From NCBI RefSeq assembly GCF_030063355.1, contig NZ_JASISZ010000004.1:1-64000 (forward strand): DNA of 64,000 nucleotides, given 5' to 3'. The DNA comes from Streptomyces sp. PH10-H1 (GTDB lineage Bacteria; Actinomycetota; Actinomycetes; Streptomycetales; Streptomycetaceae). The notes under the pieces are model-generated. The model saw only the letters and a list, made by a program, of their open reading frames with translations, did no database searches and had not been told where the DNA came from. Below, in pieces: positions 1-8,530 of this stretch. A program made the translations under genes and the position numbers. Position 1 is the first letter of the stretch. Every line of letters begins with the position of its first letter.

Positions 1-69
1 ATCCGCAGGCACGTTCCGACTACTCGCCAACACCCGTAACTCAGCGACCTGTTCCACGGAGAGCTCCAT
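1..69 (-). CDS. IS630-family transposase, N-terminus, cut by window edge
   Basis: Only the first 23 codons are in the window. The protein begins MELSVEQVAELRVLASSRN, which resembles the helix-turn-helix start of IS630-family DDE transposases common in Streptomyces. The ATG is at 69-67 and the gene runs off the left edge. The family inserts at TA dinucleotides and encodes one transposase. The assignment rests on a short stretch, so the family name is inference. The gene points away from the broken integrase next door, as expected if the element landed inside that integrase. Confidence 0.6.
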   Translation of the reverse strand, partial: MELSVEQVAELRVLASSRNVPAD

Positions 70-126
70 GCCAGTACCAACGAGACACACGAGATTAAGT
101 AACGCCAACGGGATCACGAGACACTA
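1..126. mobile_element. End of an IS630-like insertion sequence
   Basis: Between the transposase start at 69 and the last integrase-like codons near 127 lie about 57 non-coding bases. They contain CGAGACAC twice, near 90-97 and 117-124, and a TA at 125-126 where integrase homology stops. IS630 elements duplicate a TA target, so 125-126 is the likely insertion site. The other end lies outside the window, so inverted repeats cannot be compared. Confidence 0.45.
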
Positions 127-786
127 GTGCTTGGCTGACGCGGGCCTCCTCCACGGTCAGCGGCTCGAAGCGGCGCGGCCTGGGGGTGCCCATGCGGACG
201 TTGCGGGCGACGTTGCGCGGTATCTCCTCTTCCCGGACGGCGTGCTCCAGGGCGGACTTGAGCACGGAGTGGACGTAGGCCATGGTTAGCGGTGAGAGGC
301 GCTTGCGGCAGCAGGTGCCGGCGGCGCAGCACTGGGGTTGGGCGCCGGCGGTGTCGAGGCCGCGTGTGCAGCACTGGCAGTGGTGCGGAGTTGGTCGAGC
401 CAGGTGCGGACGTCCTTGGCGGTGAGCTTGGCGAGCTTCTTCTTGCCCAGGCCGGGGATGACGTAGAGGCGCACGCAGGCGGTGTAGCGGGTGTGGGTGT
501 TCTCGCGCAGCCGGTGAACGACGACGCTCTCCAGCCAGTAGGTCAGGAACACGCCGACGCTGCCCTGCGCATTGGGGGCCGGGACGCCGCGGTTGCTGGT
601 GGCGATCTTCTCGGTGAGCTTGGCCAGGGCCTCCTTGCACGTTGCCCCGTAGACGCGGACGCGCCTGCGGGTGCCGCCTGCCGCGAGGACGTATCCGGCG
701 GCTTCCCAGCCGCCGTCCTTGCGCTGGTAGACGGTGCCGTCTCCGTTGGCGCGGGCGCGGCGGGAGCTGGGGTTCGGGGTGGTCAT
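127..786 (-). pseudogene. int: Tyrosine integrase (pSAM2-type), frameshifted and truncated
   Basis: The start MTTPNPSSRRARANGDGTVY leads into an arm-binding domain (YQRKDGGWEAAGYV) and the SAM-like core-binding domain (YVIPGLGKKKLAKLTAKDV, then TWLDQLRTT), the N-terminal half of an actinobacterial tyrosine recombinase. Near 381-384 one base is missing. The protein continues in another frame with CQCCTRGLDTAGAQ, SVLKSALEHAVREEEIPRN and EPLTVEEA. Homology ends near 127 at the IS630-like element, so the catalytic domain with its Arg and Tyr residues is absent here. The gene overlaps the upstream excisionase stop as TGATG, the usual xis-int coupling. It should be non-functional unless frameshift and insertion are both bypassed. 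Confidence 0.8.
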
Positions 787-967
787 CAGCTGGCCTCTTC
801 AAGGTGGTGGTGGACAAGGGCGTTCAGGGCGTGGGCGGGGATGCGGCGGGAGCGGCCGATGGTGATGGAGGCGAGTTGCCGGGTGCGGATGAGGTCGTAG
901 ACGGTGGAGCGGCCGACCTTAACCGGGCCATGACCCCGGGGACGGTGAGGAGCTCGTCGGCAGCCAC
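786..967 (-). pseudogene. xis: Excisionase-like HTH gene, frameshifted
   Basis: A GTG at 967-965 opens AADELLTVPGVMARL, then one base is missing near 919-922. The next frame reads KVGRSTVYDLIRTRQLAS and ITIGRSRRIPAHALNALV, and ends HHHLEEAS. Together these form the short MerR/excisionase helix-turn-helix protein found between repSA and int in pSAM2-like elements. It would direct excision with the integrase. In the current reading frame the C-terminal half is fused to the end of the broken replication gene. The order rep-xis-int and the TGATG overlap with int support the assignment. Confidence 0.7.
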
Positions 968-969
968 GC

Positions 970-2026
970 GCCGCCCCCGAGGTCCCTTGGTTACCTGGTG
1001 GTGGGGCCAGGGCGGAGTCGAGGCGGGCGAGTTCGGGGGTGAGTCCGATGCCGGAGAAGGCCCAGTGGGCGAGGATCAGTGTCGAGTCCTGGTCCGGTCC
1101 CGTCGTCGGCGTGCTGGCCTGGGCGCGTTGCCAGGCGGCGCGGGCGTCTCGTAGGACGGCCAGGGTGGTGGAGTACTGGCGGGTCTTGGTGGAGAAGTGG
1201 CCTCGGAAGCCGAGCATGTGTGCCCAGGTCCGTAGCTTGAGGTTGGCTAGTTCGGGGCGGGCTCCCAGGTTCCAGGCGGTGCGGACCATGCGTTCGGCGT
1301 GCGGGGGTATGTCGAACGCGTGGAGTTCGCCGATAGGGCGGAGTCGCCGGTCCAGGGTGCGGTCGACCCTTCGGCTCGCTTGGTGGCGTACTTGGCGATG
1401 TAGGCGGCCACGGCGCGTTCGGTGACGGGGGTTCCGGCTTCGAAGTCGCCGCCGCGGATGGGGCGGACGTCGAGCTGGGTGCCGAAGGCGAAGGCGGTCT
1501 GCTGGCCGTCGAGTGTCGGCCTGTCGATGCGGGTGCGGGTGGCGGCGGCGTGGATGGCGTCGGTCAGCATGCTGGTGCTGGCCCAGGCGGGTGGCGGGGT
1601 GCGGTGGCCGTCGGGTCCGTCAAGGCGGATGACGGCGTGGAAGTGGACCAGGCCGCGCCGCTGGTACTCGGCGACCTTGGCGTAGGAGACCTTGACGGCG
1701 GCGGACGTGTGCCGCTGGGTGAGTCCGGCCGCCTTGGCGATCTCGCGGCGCAGGTGGAGCATGAAGCGGGACCACAGGGCCGGGGCATGGGCGTTCCACA
1801 GGACCGATACCGGGTAGTCGTAGCGGTCGGGCGCCAGGGGTGAGCCGAGTTGCGGGTCGTCCTGGTCGTGGGTGCGTCCGCAGCGGCACCGGCCAGTCTG
1901 CTTGGCATCGGCGGTGGGTCGGTTGTGGACGGGGCCGAAGGAGGGGGCGGTGAAGGTCGCGAAGACGCGGGGGTGTGCGGTGATGGTGTCGGGGACGGTT
2001 TTGCCGCCGCGCAGTCCGGCGGCGCT
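970..2026 (-). pseudogene. repSA: RepSA-type replication initiator, N-terminus lost and frameshifted
   Basis: From about 2026 downwards the minus strand encodes a RepSA-like rolling-circle initiator: GLRGGKTVPDTITAHPRVFA, a zinc-binding CRCGRTH, then LHLRREIAKAAGLTQRHTSA, VSYAKVAEYQRRGLVHFHAV and VAAYIAKYATKRAEG. The HFHAV segment matches the HUH-type metal-binding histidine pair of such enzymes. One base is missing in a G run near 1368-1370; the rest continues in the other frame as VDRTLDRRLRP, HAERMVRTAWNLG and AHMLGFRGHFSTKTRQYSTT. The N-terminal part is replaced at 2026 by transposase sequence. The original stop is uncertain, so the 3' limit is approximate. Actinomycete integrative elements use this protein to replicate after excision. 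Confidence 0.8.
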
Positions 2027-2321
2027 CTCTACAAGGCAGCAGGGCAGAAGCTTCTGACGCTCACTGACATGGGCTACATCGGTGCCGGCATTGGCATCCG
2101 CACCCCGGTCAAGCGCCGCCCCGGCAACCAACTCGTCGAGCAACATCTCTCGTATCAACGCCGTCCAGACCGCCCTGCGAGCGATCGGTGAACGTGGAAA
2201 CTCCCTGCTCAAGACCACTTTCAAGGCTCTGCGCCACGTCAGCCTGGACCCCAGCCGCATCGGCGACATCACGGCAGCAGCCCTCGTCATCCTGCACCTC
2301 AAAGATAACCGGACCACCTGA
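2027..2321 (+). pseudogene. IS5-family transposase, C-terminal remnant
   Basis: Starting exactly where replication-gene homology stops, the plus strand encodes LYKAAGQKLLTLTDMGYIGA and GIRTPVKRRPG, then after a frameshift near 2150 RINAVQTALRAIGERGNSL, LKTTFKALRHVSLDP and SRIGDITAAALVILHL. This matches the C-terminal third of IS5-group DDE transposases, including the conserved GERG segment. The stop is at 2319-2321. The N-terminal two thirds are missing, so this is a scar. Upstream sequence belongs to the replication gene on the other strand, so the junction near 2026 is a deletion or insertion end. Confidence 0.7.
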
Positions 2322-2588
2322 ACCAATACCGTACGTAATCTCTGGTTACCGAGAAGGGCTCAGTAGGGCCGCCCTCGGCCAGTACGTCGATCCTTCCTCG
2401 ACGAGATCCGCACTCACCGGATCCCCCTCGGCCGGCTTCAGCAGCCACAAGTTCCACCGATGGGTGGAGATTGGTGTTCCTCCTCATGCTGTGCATCCCA
2501 GCGTGCGACGCACAGCTCAACAAGGAAACCCCTATATCTCCAGCTCAACCGGTGAAACTACTGCAGTCGTGTTGACGGGCGCCGCCGC
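2322..2588. other. Intergenic stretch beside the decayed element
   Basis: No gene is convincing here. The first 40 bases may hold the outer end of the IS5-like remnant; GAGAAGGGCTCAG near 2350-2362 is a plausible terminal repeat but has no partner to compare with. No tRNA gene or tRNA 3' end that could act as an attachment site is visible. The next gene, msrB, ends at 2589 on the minus strand. Confidence 0.4.
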
Positions 2589-2996
2589 TCAGCTTTCGTC
2601 GGGGGCGAGGCGCAGGGAGATGCTGTTGATGCAGTAGCGCTGGTCGGTGGGGGTGCCGTAACCCTCGCCCTTGAAGAGGTGGCCGAGGTGAGAACCGCAA
2701 GTGGCGCAGCGGACCTCGGTGCGGGTCGTGCCCATGGAATGGTCTTCCAGAAGTTCTACGGCGTCTGAGTTGCGTGCATCCCAGAAGCTAGGCCAGCCGC
2801 AGTGGGACTCGAACTTCGTGTCCGAGCGGAAGAGCTCGGCGTCGCAGGCGCGGCAGGAGTAGACACCGGTGGTCTTGGTGTCGGTGTACTCGCCGACGAA
2901 GGGACGCTCGGTGCCGGCCTCGCGCAGGACGGCGTACTCCTGGGGGGACAGCTCCTCGCGCCACTGCTCGTCGGGCTTCTCGACTTCGTACGGCAT
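2589..2996 (-). CDS. msrB: Peptide-methionine (R)-S-oxide reductase
   Basis: This 135-residue protein reduces the R-epimer of methionine sulfoxide in oxidised proteins, using thioredoxin in the cytosol. It has the two zinc-binding pairs CRAC (about residues 48-51) and CATC (about 97-100), the fold signature HCGWPSF, and the catalytic cysteine in RYCINS near the C-terminus. Length and domain are complete for the family. It lies 11 bases after murC on the same strand and is probably co-transcribed with it. The ATG is preceded by GAGGAGCAACGGC-like sequence, so the start is well supported. Confidence 0.95.
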   Translation of the reverse strand: MPYEVEKPDEQWREELSPQEYAVLREAGTERPFVGEYTDTKTTGVYSCRACDAELFRSDTKFESHCGWPSFWDARNSDAVELLEDHSMGTTRTEVRCATCGSHLGHLFKGEGYGTPTDQRYCINSISLRLAPDES

Positions 2997-3007
2997 GCCG
3001 TTGCTCC

Positions 3008-4408
3008 TCAGTTCTGGCTCTCCAGGCGGGACAGGATGAGCGGACCGAGGTCGGTCACGTCGCCCGCGCCCATAGTGAGAACAAGGTCCCCCGGCTTGGC
3101 CATTCCTGCGATCACGTCCGGGATCGCGTCCTTGTCGTGCTCGGCCGTCACATCGGCGCCCGCCGTGGTGGCCGCGTCGATGATCAGGGTGCTGGTGATG
3201 CCCGGGATCGGGTCCTCGCGGGCGGGGTAGATGTCGAGGACCACGGAGGCGTCGGCCAGGGCCAGCGCCTGCCCCATCTCCACGCCGAGCTCGCGGGTGC
3301 GGCTGAACAGGTGCGGCTGGAAGACCACCAGCACGCGGGCGGCACCGGCGGCGCCCCGGATGGCCTCCAGATCGGCGGTCATCTCGGTGGGGTGGTGGGC
3401 GTAGGAGTCGATCACCTGCACCCCGGCCGCCTCGCCCTTGAGCTGCAGGCGGCGCCGGACACCGGTGTACTTGGCGAGCGCCGAGGCGAGATTGCGCGCG
3501 GGCGTGCCGAGCGCGATGCCGGCGGCGAGCGCGGCCACCGCGTTGTGCGCGTAGTGGCGGCCGGGGACGGACACGGCGAAGGTGAGCATCCGCCCTTCGA
3601 GGACGACGGTGACCTCGCTGGTCAGACCCCGCTGGTTGATCTTGGTGATGCGCAGGTCGGCACCCTCGGACTCGCCGACGGTGACGATGTTCAGCTCGCC
3701 GATGTCACGGACCCGCGAGGTCAGCTCGCGGGCGCCCGCCTGGTCGGCGGAGACGATGAGCGTGCCGCCGGGACGGACCCGGCCGACGAACGTCTCGAAG
3801 GAGTCGTAGATCTCGTCCATCGAGGCGTAGTTCGCGTGATGGTCCAGCTCGACGTTGAGGATGATCGCGACTTCGGGGGCGTACTTGTGGAAGCTGCGGT
3901 CGCTTTCATCCGCCTCCGCTACGAAGATCTCGCCGCCGCCGTGGTGGGCGTTGGAGCCGGGCGCGTCGAGGTCGCCGCCGATGGCGTACGAGGGGTCGAG
4001 GCCGAGCGCGGTGAGGCTGACCGCGAGCATCGAGGTGGTGGTGGTCTTGCCGTGGGTGCCGGCCACCGCGATCGGGCGCTTGCCGTCCATGAGCGCGGCG
4101 AGCGCGTCGGAGCGGTGCACGACCGGGAGGCCGCGCTCGGCGGCGGCCACCAGCTCGGGGTTCTCCGCGCGGATGGCGCTGGAGACGACCACGCAGGTGG
4201 CGTCGGAGGCCAGGTGCCGGGCGTCATGGCCGATGCGCACCGCGACCCCGAGGGCGCGCAGCGCCTCGGCCGTCTCGGAGTCCTTCGCGTCGCTGCCCGC
4301 GACTTTGGCGCCGCGCTGCGCGAGGATCTTGGCGATCCCCGACATTCCGGCTCCGCCGATGCCGATGAAGTGCGGTCGGTCCATCGTGGAGGGAATGGTG
4401 GGGCTCAT
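3008..4408 (-). CDS. murC: UDP-N-acetylmuramate--L-alanine ligase
   Basis: MurC adds L-alanine to UDP-N-acetylmuramic acid with ATP, the first step of the peptidoglycan stem peptide. The 466-residue product has the N-terminal Rossmann motif HFIGIGGAGMSGIAKILA, the ATP loop AVAGTHGKTTTTSML, the EADESD segment and YAHHPTE further on, all typical of Mur ligases. The ATG at 4408 follows a GGGAGA-type binding site and fits the family length. Upstream in-frame codons to 4510 are arginine-rich, unlike the family, so the longer start was not used. It is followed closely by msrB rather than by the usual cell-wall cluster. Confidence 0.94.
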   Translation of the reverse strand: MSPTIPSTMDRPHFIGIGGAGMSGIAKILAQRGAKVAGSDAKDSETAEALRALGVAVRIGHDARHLASDATCVVVSSAIRAENPELVAAAERGLPVVHRSDALAALMDGKRPIAVAGTHGKTTTTSMLAVSLTALGLDPSYAIGGDLDAPGSNAHHGGGEIFVAEADESDRSFHKYAPEVAIILNVELDHHANYASMDEIYDSFETFVGRVRPGGTLIVSADQAGARELTSRVRDIGELNIVTVGESEGADLRITKINQRGLTSEVTVVLEGRMLTFAVSVPGRHYAHNAVAALAAGIALGTPARNLASALAKYTGVRRRLQLKGEAAGVQVIDSYAHHPTEMTADLEAIRGAAGAARVLVVFQPHLFSRTRELGVEMGQALALADASVVLDIYPAREDPIPGITSTLIIDAATTAGADVTAEHDKDAIPDVIAGMAKPGDLVLTMGAGDVTDLGPLILSRLESQN

Positions 4409-4539
4409 ACGCGGGTCTCCCGGACGTCTCGAACGGTTTGCCTGACGGCTCCGATTCTCGCACCTTCCCGTAGACGTCCTGCGCCGCGCTGTCTGCCCGC
4501 GCAAGCGCACTTTTTTGGATCATGGTCGGTGCGCGGCCC

Positions 4540-5175
4540 TCACGAGGACCGGATCAGGCCGCTGCTGAGGCCCGCCGCGATGGCGCCCGTCCGGCTGTCC
4601 ACGTCGAGCTTGCCGTAGATGTGCACGAGGTGGGTCTTGACGGTCGCCTCGCTGATGAACAGCCGTCGGGAGATCTGCTTGTTGGCGAGTCCCTCGGCGA
4701 GGAGCCGCAGGATCTCGGCCTCGCGCGGCGACAGGGTGGGCCGCCCGGACCTGACCCGTCCCAGCAGCCGGGCGGCGACCGGCGGGGCCAGTACGGTCTC
4801 GCCGCGCGCGGCGGCGCGGACGGCGGCGGCGACCTCCTCCGGAGGCGCGTCCTTGAGCAGATAGCCGGTGGCTCCGGCCTCGACGGCGGCCAGGATGTCG
4901 GCGTCGGTGCTGTAGGTGGTGAGGATGAGGACGGCGGGCGGGTCGGGCAGTGCGGTGATCCGCCGGGTCGCCTCGACACCGTGCATGCCGTCACCCATCT
5001 GGAGGTCCATGAGGATCACTTCGGGACGGGCCACGGTCCCGTCGGCCAGCAGGCGCAAGGCCTCGGCGCCGTCGGCGGCCTCGCCGACGGCTTCCAGTTC
5101 CGGCAGGTCGTCGACCATGGCGCGCAGGCCGCGCCGTACGACGGGGTGGTCGTCGACGATCAGGATCCGGATCAC
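4540..5175 (-). CDS. NarL/FixJ-type response regulator
   Basis: The 211-residue protein starts with GTG and reads IRILIVDDHPVVRRG. It has a receiver domain (about residues 3-118) with the phospho-acceptor Asp in ILMDLQM near residue 57 and Lys in YLLKDAP. A LuxR-type helix-turn-helix follows (about 145-205): LSPREAEILRLLAEGLANKQ and ATVKTHLVHIYGKL. It overlaps the kinase gene by four bases (GTGA), so the pair is translationally coupled. The likely target is the divergent ABC transporter operon starting at 6727, but no operator is obvious. Confidence 0.92.
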   Translation of the reverse strand: MIRILIVDDHPVVRRGLRAMVDDLPELEAVGEAADGAEALRLLADGTVARPEVILMDLQMGDGMHGVEATRRITALPDPPAVLILTTYSTDADILAAVEAGATGYLLKDAPPEEVAAAVRAAARGETVLAPPVAARLLGRVRSGRPTLSPREAEILRLLAEGLANKQISRRLFISEATVKTHLVHIYGKLDVDSRTGAIAAGLSSGLIRSS

Positions 5176-6569
5176 CGCTCCACGCTGACCACGGGCGTCG
5201 CGGCTGCTGCCGCTTCCGGCCGCCCCTGGCGCGGCACCGGCACCACCGCACGCACAGGCACGGGCTCGGACACCGGCTCGGGCAGCGGCGCCGACACCGG
5301 CCCCGACACCGGCCCCGACAGCGGCACCGGCAGCGCCGCCGCGACCGCCGTGCCCTCGCCCGGGGCGGACTCGACCGTCAGGGTGCCGCCGAGTTCGGCG
5401 ATGCGCTCGCGCATGCCGTGCAGGCCGAAGGTGGCGCGCTCGCCGGCCGCGAGCGGGGCCTGCGGTGCCTTCGGGTCCTGCGGGGTGAAGCCGACCCCGT
5501 CGTCGTAGACGTCCAGCGTCACCTGTCCGTCGAGGAAGACGAGCGTCACGGCGGCGTTGCGGGCCCGCGCGTGCCGGGCGACGTTGGCCAGCGCCTCCTG
5601 GGTGAGCCGCAGCAGCGCGACCTCGGCCTCGATGGGCAGCGGGTAGGGGTCGCCGTCCAGGCGGAAGGCGACCTTCGGAGCGGTGTACGGGGCGGTCTGC
5701 GGGCCGGAGCCGAAACCGGCCGTGACGCGGCGCAGCGCCTCCGGCAGCGCGGCGTCCTCCAGGGCGGACGGGGTGAGGTCCTGTACGAAGCGGCGGGCCT
5801 CGGCGAGGTTCTCGGACGCGGTGCGCCCGGCTTCCTGGATCCGGGCCCTGGCCGTTTCGGTGCCCGCGCCTGCGGCCGGCAGTGCGCTGTCGGCGGCACG
5901 GGTCAGCAGCACGATGCTGGACAGTCCCTGGGCCAGGGTGTCGTGGATCTCCCGGGCGAGCCGCTGCCGCTCGGCGAGCCGGCCCGCCTCGCGCTGGGCC
6001 GCCGCCAGCTCGTCGCGCGTCGTCACCAGGTCGTCGATGAGCCGCCGGCGCTGCCGGCTCTCGCGGTACAGCGCCGCGTACCCGTAGGCGGTGAGTACGG
6101 CGACGGCCGCGCCGGCGGTCGGGCCGATGACCTTCGCGGCGGTGAACCCGTCGGGACCGTGGGACTGCACGACGACGATCAGCGCGGTCGCGGCGCCGAC
6201 GGACGGCAGCGACCAGCGCGGCGGCAGTACGTGCAGATGGAGGAAGAACAGCGGGAAGACGACGTAGCTGAAGTCCCGGTCGGCGAGCAGCAGTCCGACC
6301 CACAGCGCGGTGACGACGGCCAGCCAGCCCCGGACCCAGGCCTGCGACGGCTCCCGGCGTTCGCGCAGCGCTCCGGCACCGTAGACCAGCCCGAGCGCGA
6401 TGCCCGGCACGAGCAGCAACGCGGACTCGGTGCCGACCGCTGCGGGGCCGAGCGCCACCGCGAGCAGCACGAAGAACGTGCCGTGCAGGGCGGCGCGCAT
6501 CAAGCGCAGTGCGGGGGTGTCCTCGGGTGTGCGACGGCCCGTAGGCAGGGATATGCCGGAGTTGCTCAC
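5172..6569 (-). CDS. Sensor histidine kinase, DesK/NarL type
   Basis: The protein (about 465 residues) has several hydrophobic segments in its first 190 residues, then the dimerisation and phosphorylation motif REIHDTLAQGLSSIV with His near residue 206. A GHKL ATPase domain follows with DDGVGF and GLHGMRERIAELGG. The C-terminal tail is a degenerate Gly-Pro-Val-Ser repeat encoded by a short repetitive stretch at about 5260-5330. The GTG at 6569 has a purine-rich sequence very close by; an ATG at 6500 is the alternative start and would trim 23 residues. It pairs with the overlapping response regulator. The signal sensed is unknown. Confidence 0.88.
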   Translation of the reverse strand: MSNSGISLPTGRRTPEDTPALRLMRAALHGTFFVLLAVALGPAAVGTESALLLVPGIALGLVYGAGALRERREPSQAWVRGWLAVVTALWVGLLLADRDFSYVVFPLFFLHLHVLPPRWSLPSVGAATALIVVVQSHGPDGFTAAKVIGPTAGAAVAVLTAYGYAALYRESRQRRRLIDDLVTTRDELAAAQREAGRLAERQRLAREIHDTLAQGLSSIVLLTRAADSALPAAGAGTETARARIQEAGRTASENLAEARRFVQDLTPSALEDAALPEALRRVTAGFGSGPQTAPYTAPKVAFRLDGDPYPLPIEAEVALLRLTQEALANVARHARARNAAVTLVFLDGQVTLDVYDDGVGFTPQDPKAPQAPLAAGERATFGLHGMRERIAELGGTLTVESAPGEGTAVAAALPVPLSGPVSGPVSAPLPEPVSEPVPVRAVVPVPRQGRPEAAAAATPVVSVER

Positions 6570-6726
6570 CTCTCCGAGGGTACGGGGGCGGGGCAGCCGC
6601 GATGGGGCCGTGCCATCAACCTTTCGATGGATTCCGGTACCGCTCCTCTCCCTGATGGCAGCGGCGGCCGGGCCGGACAGCCTTGAGGGACAGCTGGAGA
6701 ATGTCCGACCCAGGAGGGTCCAGAAG

Positions 6727-7797
6727 GTGTTCGTCGCACTCCGTGACATCAGATTCGCCAAGGGGCGGTTCGCCCTGATGGGCGCGGTCGTCACGCTCAT
6801 CACCACGCTCGTCGTGTTCCTGTACGGCCTGACGGGCGGGCTCGGACGCGACGCCTCGTCGGCCATCGCCGAGCTGCCCGCGAACGACATCGTGTTCGGC
6901 GCCCCGGCCGGCGCCTCCGCCGGGGTGTCGTTCAGCAACAGCACCATCAGCGACCGCCAGGCCGCGGCCTGGGCCGCCACCGCCGGGGTGACCTCCGCCG
7001 AGCCGCTGGGGGTTGCGATGACCCGAGCCACCGGCGCCGCGGCCGCGGGCTCGGTGAGCCTGTTCGGCGGCTCCGCGAAGCTGCTGCCGCCGCTGGTCTC
7101 CGGCAGCGCGCCGAAGGACGGCCAGGTGGCCGTGAGCCAGTCCGTCGCGGACACGTACCAGCTGGTCCCGGGCAGCACGCTCGGGCTCGGTACCGAGCGG
7201 GTGACCGTGTCGGGGATCACCGCCACCCGCTCGTACGGGCACGCCGCGAGCGTGTGGACCACGCTGTCCACCTGGCAGCGGATCAGCGGGCAGCGGCAGG
7301 CCACCGCGCTCGCCGTCGGCCAGTCGGGGGCCGACCTCGGGGCGGCCGACGCCACGCAGGGCACCAGGGCCGTCGCGCGCGGCGACGCGCTCGCGGGGAT
7401 CGACGGTTACCAGGCCGAGCACCTGAGCCTGCAGATGATCCAGGTGTTCCTGTTCGCGGTGAGCGCCCTGGTGACCGGCGCGTTCTTCACGGTGTGGACG
7501 GTGCAGCGCAAGCCGGACGTGGCGGTGCTCAAGGCCGTCGGCGCGAGCAGCGGCTACCTGGTGCGTGACGCGCTCGCGCAGGCGCTGGCCGTACTCGCCG
7601 GGGGAGCGCTGCTCGGCGGTGCGATCGGGGCCGGGGGAGGCGCGATCGCCTCGTCGGTGGTGCCGTTCGCGGTAGGCCCGGCCACCGTCGCCGTGCCGGT
7701 CGCCGTCATGGTGCTGCTCGGCCTGGCGGGTTCGGCCTTCGCGATCGCCCGCATCACCTCCGTCGACCCGCTGACCGCGCTGGGAGCCAACCGATGA
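6727..7797 (+). CDS. ABC transporter permease, FtsX/MacB-like
   Basis: This 356-residue inner-membrane protein has one N-terminal transmembrane segment (AVVTLITTLVVFLYGL), a large extracytoplasmic domain, and three C-terminal segments around 240-350, the MacB/FtsX permease layout. Such permeases work as mechanotransmitters for export or stress rather than as import channels. The GTG start at 6727 has an ideal AGGAGGG at 6712-6718. The stop overlaps the ATPase start as ATGA. It is divergent from the two-component system, a common pairing in which the regulator controls the transporter. The substrate cannot be read from sequence. Confidence 0.9.
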   Translation: MFVALRDIRFAKGRFALMGAVVTLITTLVVFLYGLTGGLGRDASSAIAELPANDIVFGAPAGASAGVSFSNSTISDRQAAAWAATAGVTSAEPLGVAMTRATGAAAAGSVSLFGGSAKLLPPLVSGSAPKDGQVAVSQSVADTYQLVPGSTLGLGTERVTVSGITATRSYGHAASVWTTLSTWQRISGQRQATALAVGQSGADLGAADATQGTRAVARGDALAGIDGYQAEHLSLQMIQVFLFAVSALVTGAFFTVWTVQRKPDVAVLKAVGASSGYLVRDALAQALAVLAGGALLGGAIGAGGGAIASSVVPFAVGPATVAVPVAVMVLLGLAGSAFAIARITSVDPLTALGANR

Positions 7798-8510
7798 CCG
7801 CCCTGTCCCTTGCTTCCGTCCGTCTCACCTATCCGGACGGGGACGGCCGGCTCACCGCCCTCGACGACATCTCCCTGGAGGTCGGGGCAGGTGAGCTGCT
7901 GGCGGTGGCCGGGCCGTCGGGCTCCGGCAAGTCCAGCCTGCTGGCGGTGGCCGCGACACTGCTGCGGCCCGACGCCGGAAAGGTCGTCGTGGCCGGTCAG
8001 GACACCACCCGGCTGCGCGACAAGGAGCGCACCGCGCTGCGCCGCGAGCACATCGGCATCGTCTTCCAGCAGCCGAATCTGCTCGCCGCGCTGACCGCGG
8101 TGGAGCAGCTGCTCGCCGTCGAGCACCTGCGCGGCGGAAAGGTGCGCGCGGCTCGGGAGCGGGCCGAGGAACTGCTCGACTCGGTCGGTCTCGACGCCGC
8201 CCAGCGCGCCCGCCGTCCGCACCAGCTGTCCGGCGGGGAGCGCCAGCGGGTGAACATCGCCCGCGCGCTCTTCGGCCGCCCGGCCGTCCTGCTCGTCGAT
8301 GAACCGACGTCCGCACTCGACCACGACCGCGGCGCGCGGATCGTGGAACTGCTGGCCCGCGTGACCCGCGAGCACGGCACGGCGACGGTCATGGTCACCC
8401 ACGACCGCGGCCTCATGGACCACGCCGACCGCCTCCTGGAGATGACCGACGGTCGGCTGGATGGAGCTCCGACGGCAGCCGCCCTCCCATTGCCGGACCA
8501 GGCGGGTTGA
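7794..8510 (+). CDS. ABC transporter ATP-binding protein, MacB/LolD-like
   Basis: The 238-residue ATPase has Walker A GPSGSGKSS, the Q-loop VFQQPN, the signature LSGGERQR, Walker B VLLVDEP and the switch His in MVTHD. It belongs with the permease encoded just upstream, with which it overlaps by four bases. The pair makes a two-gene exporter-like unit. A very long hairpin follows at 8531-8610. Confidence 0.94.
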   Translation: MTALSLASVRLTYPDGDGRLTALDDISLEVGAGELLAVAGPSGSGKSSLLAVAATLLRPDAGKVVVAGQDTTRLRDKERTALRREHIGIVFQQPNLLAALTAVEQLLAVEHLRGGKVRAARERAEELLDSVGLDAAQRARRPHQLSGGERQRVNIARALFGRPAVLLVDEPTSALDHDRGARIVELLARVTREHGTATVMVTHDRGLMDHADRLLEMTDGRLDGAPTAAALPLPDQAG

Positions 8511-8530
8511 ACGGAAGGGGGACGGGGCCG

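Noticed and set aside
127-2321. Treating the frameshifts as sequencing errors and calling functional int, xis and rep genes.
   Set aside because: Lesions are limited to accessory patches, and int and rep also lack large parts, so decay explains them better.
2188-2637. A 149-codon plus-strand frame covering the gap before msrB.
   Set aside because: It extends from the transposase remnant into msrB antisense without any conserved motif or binding site.
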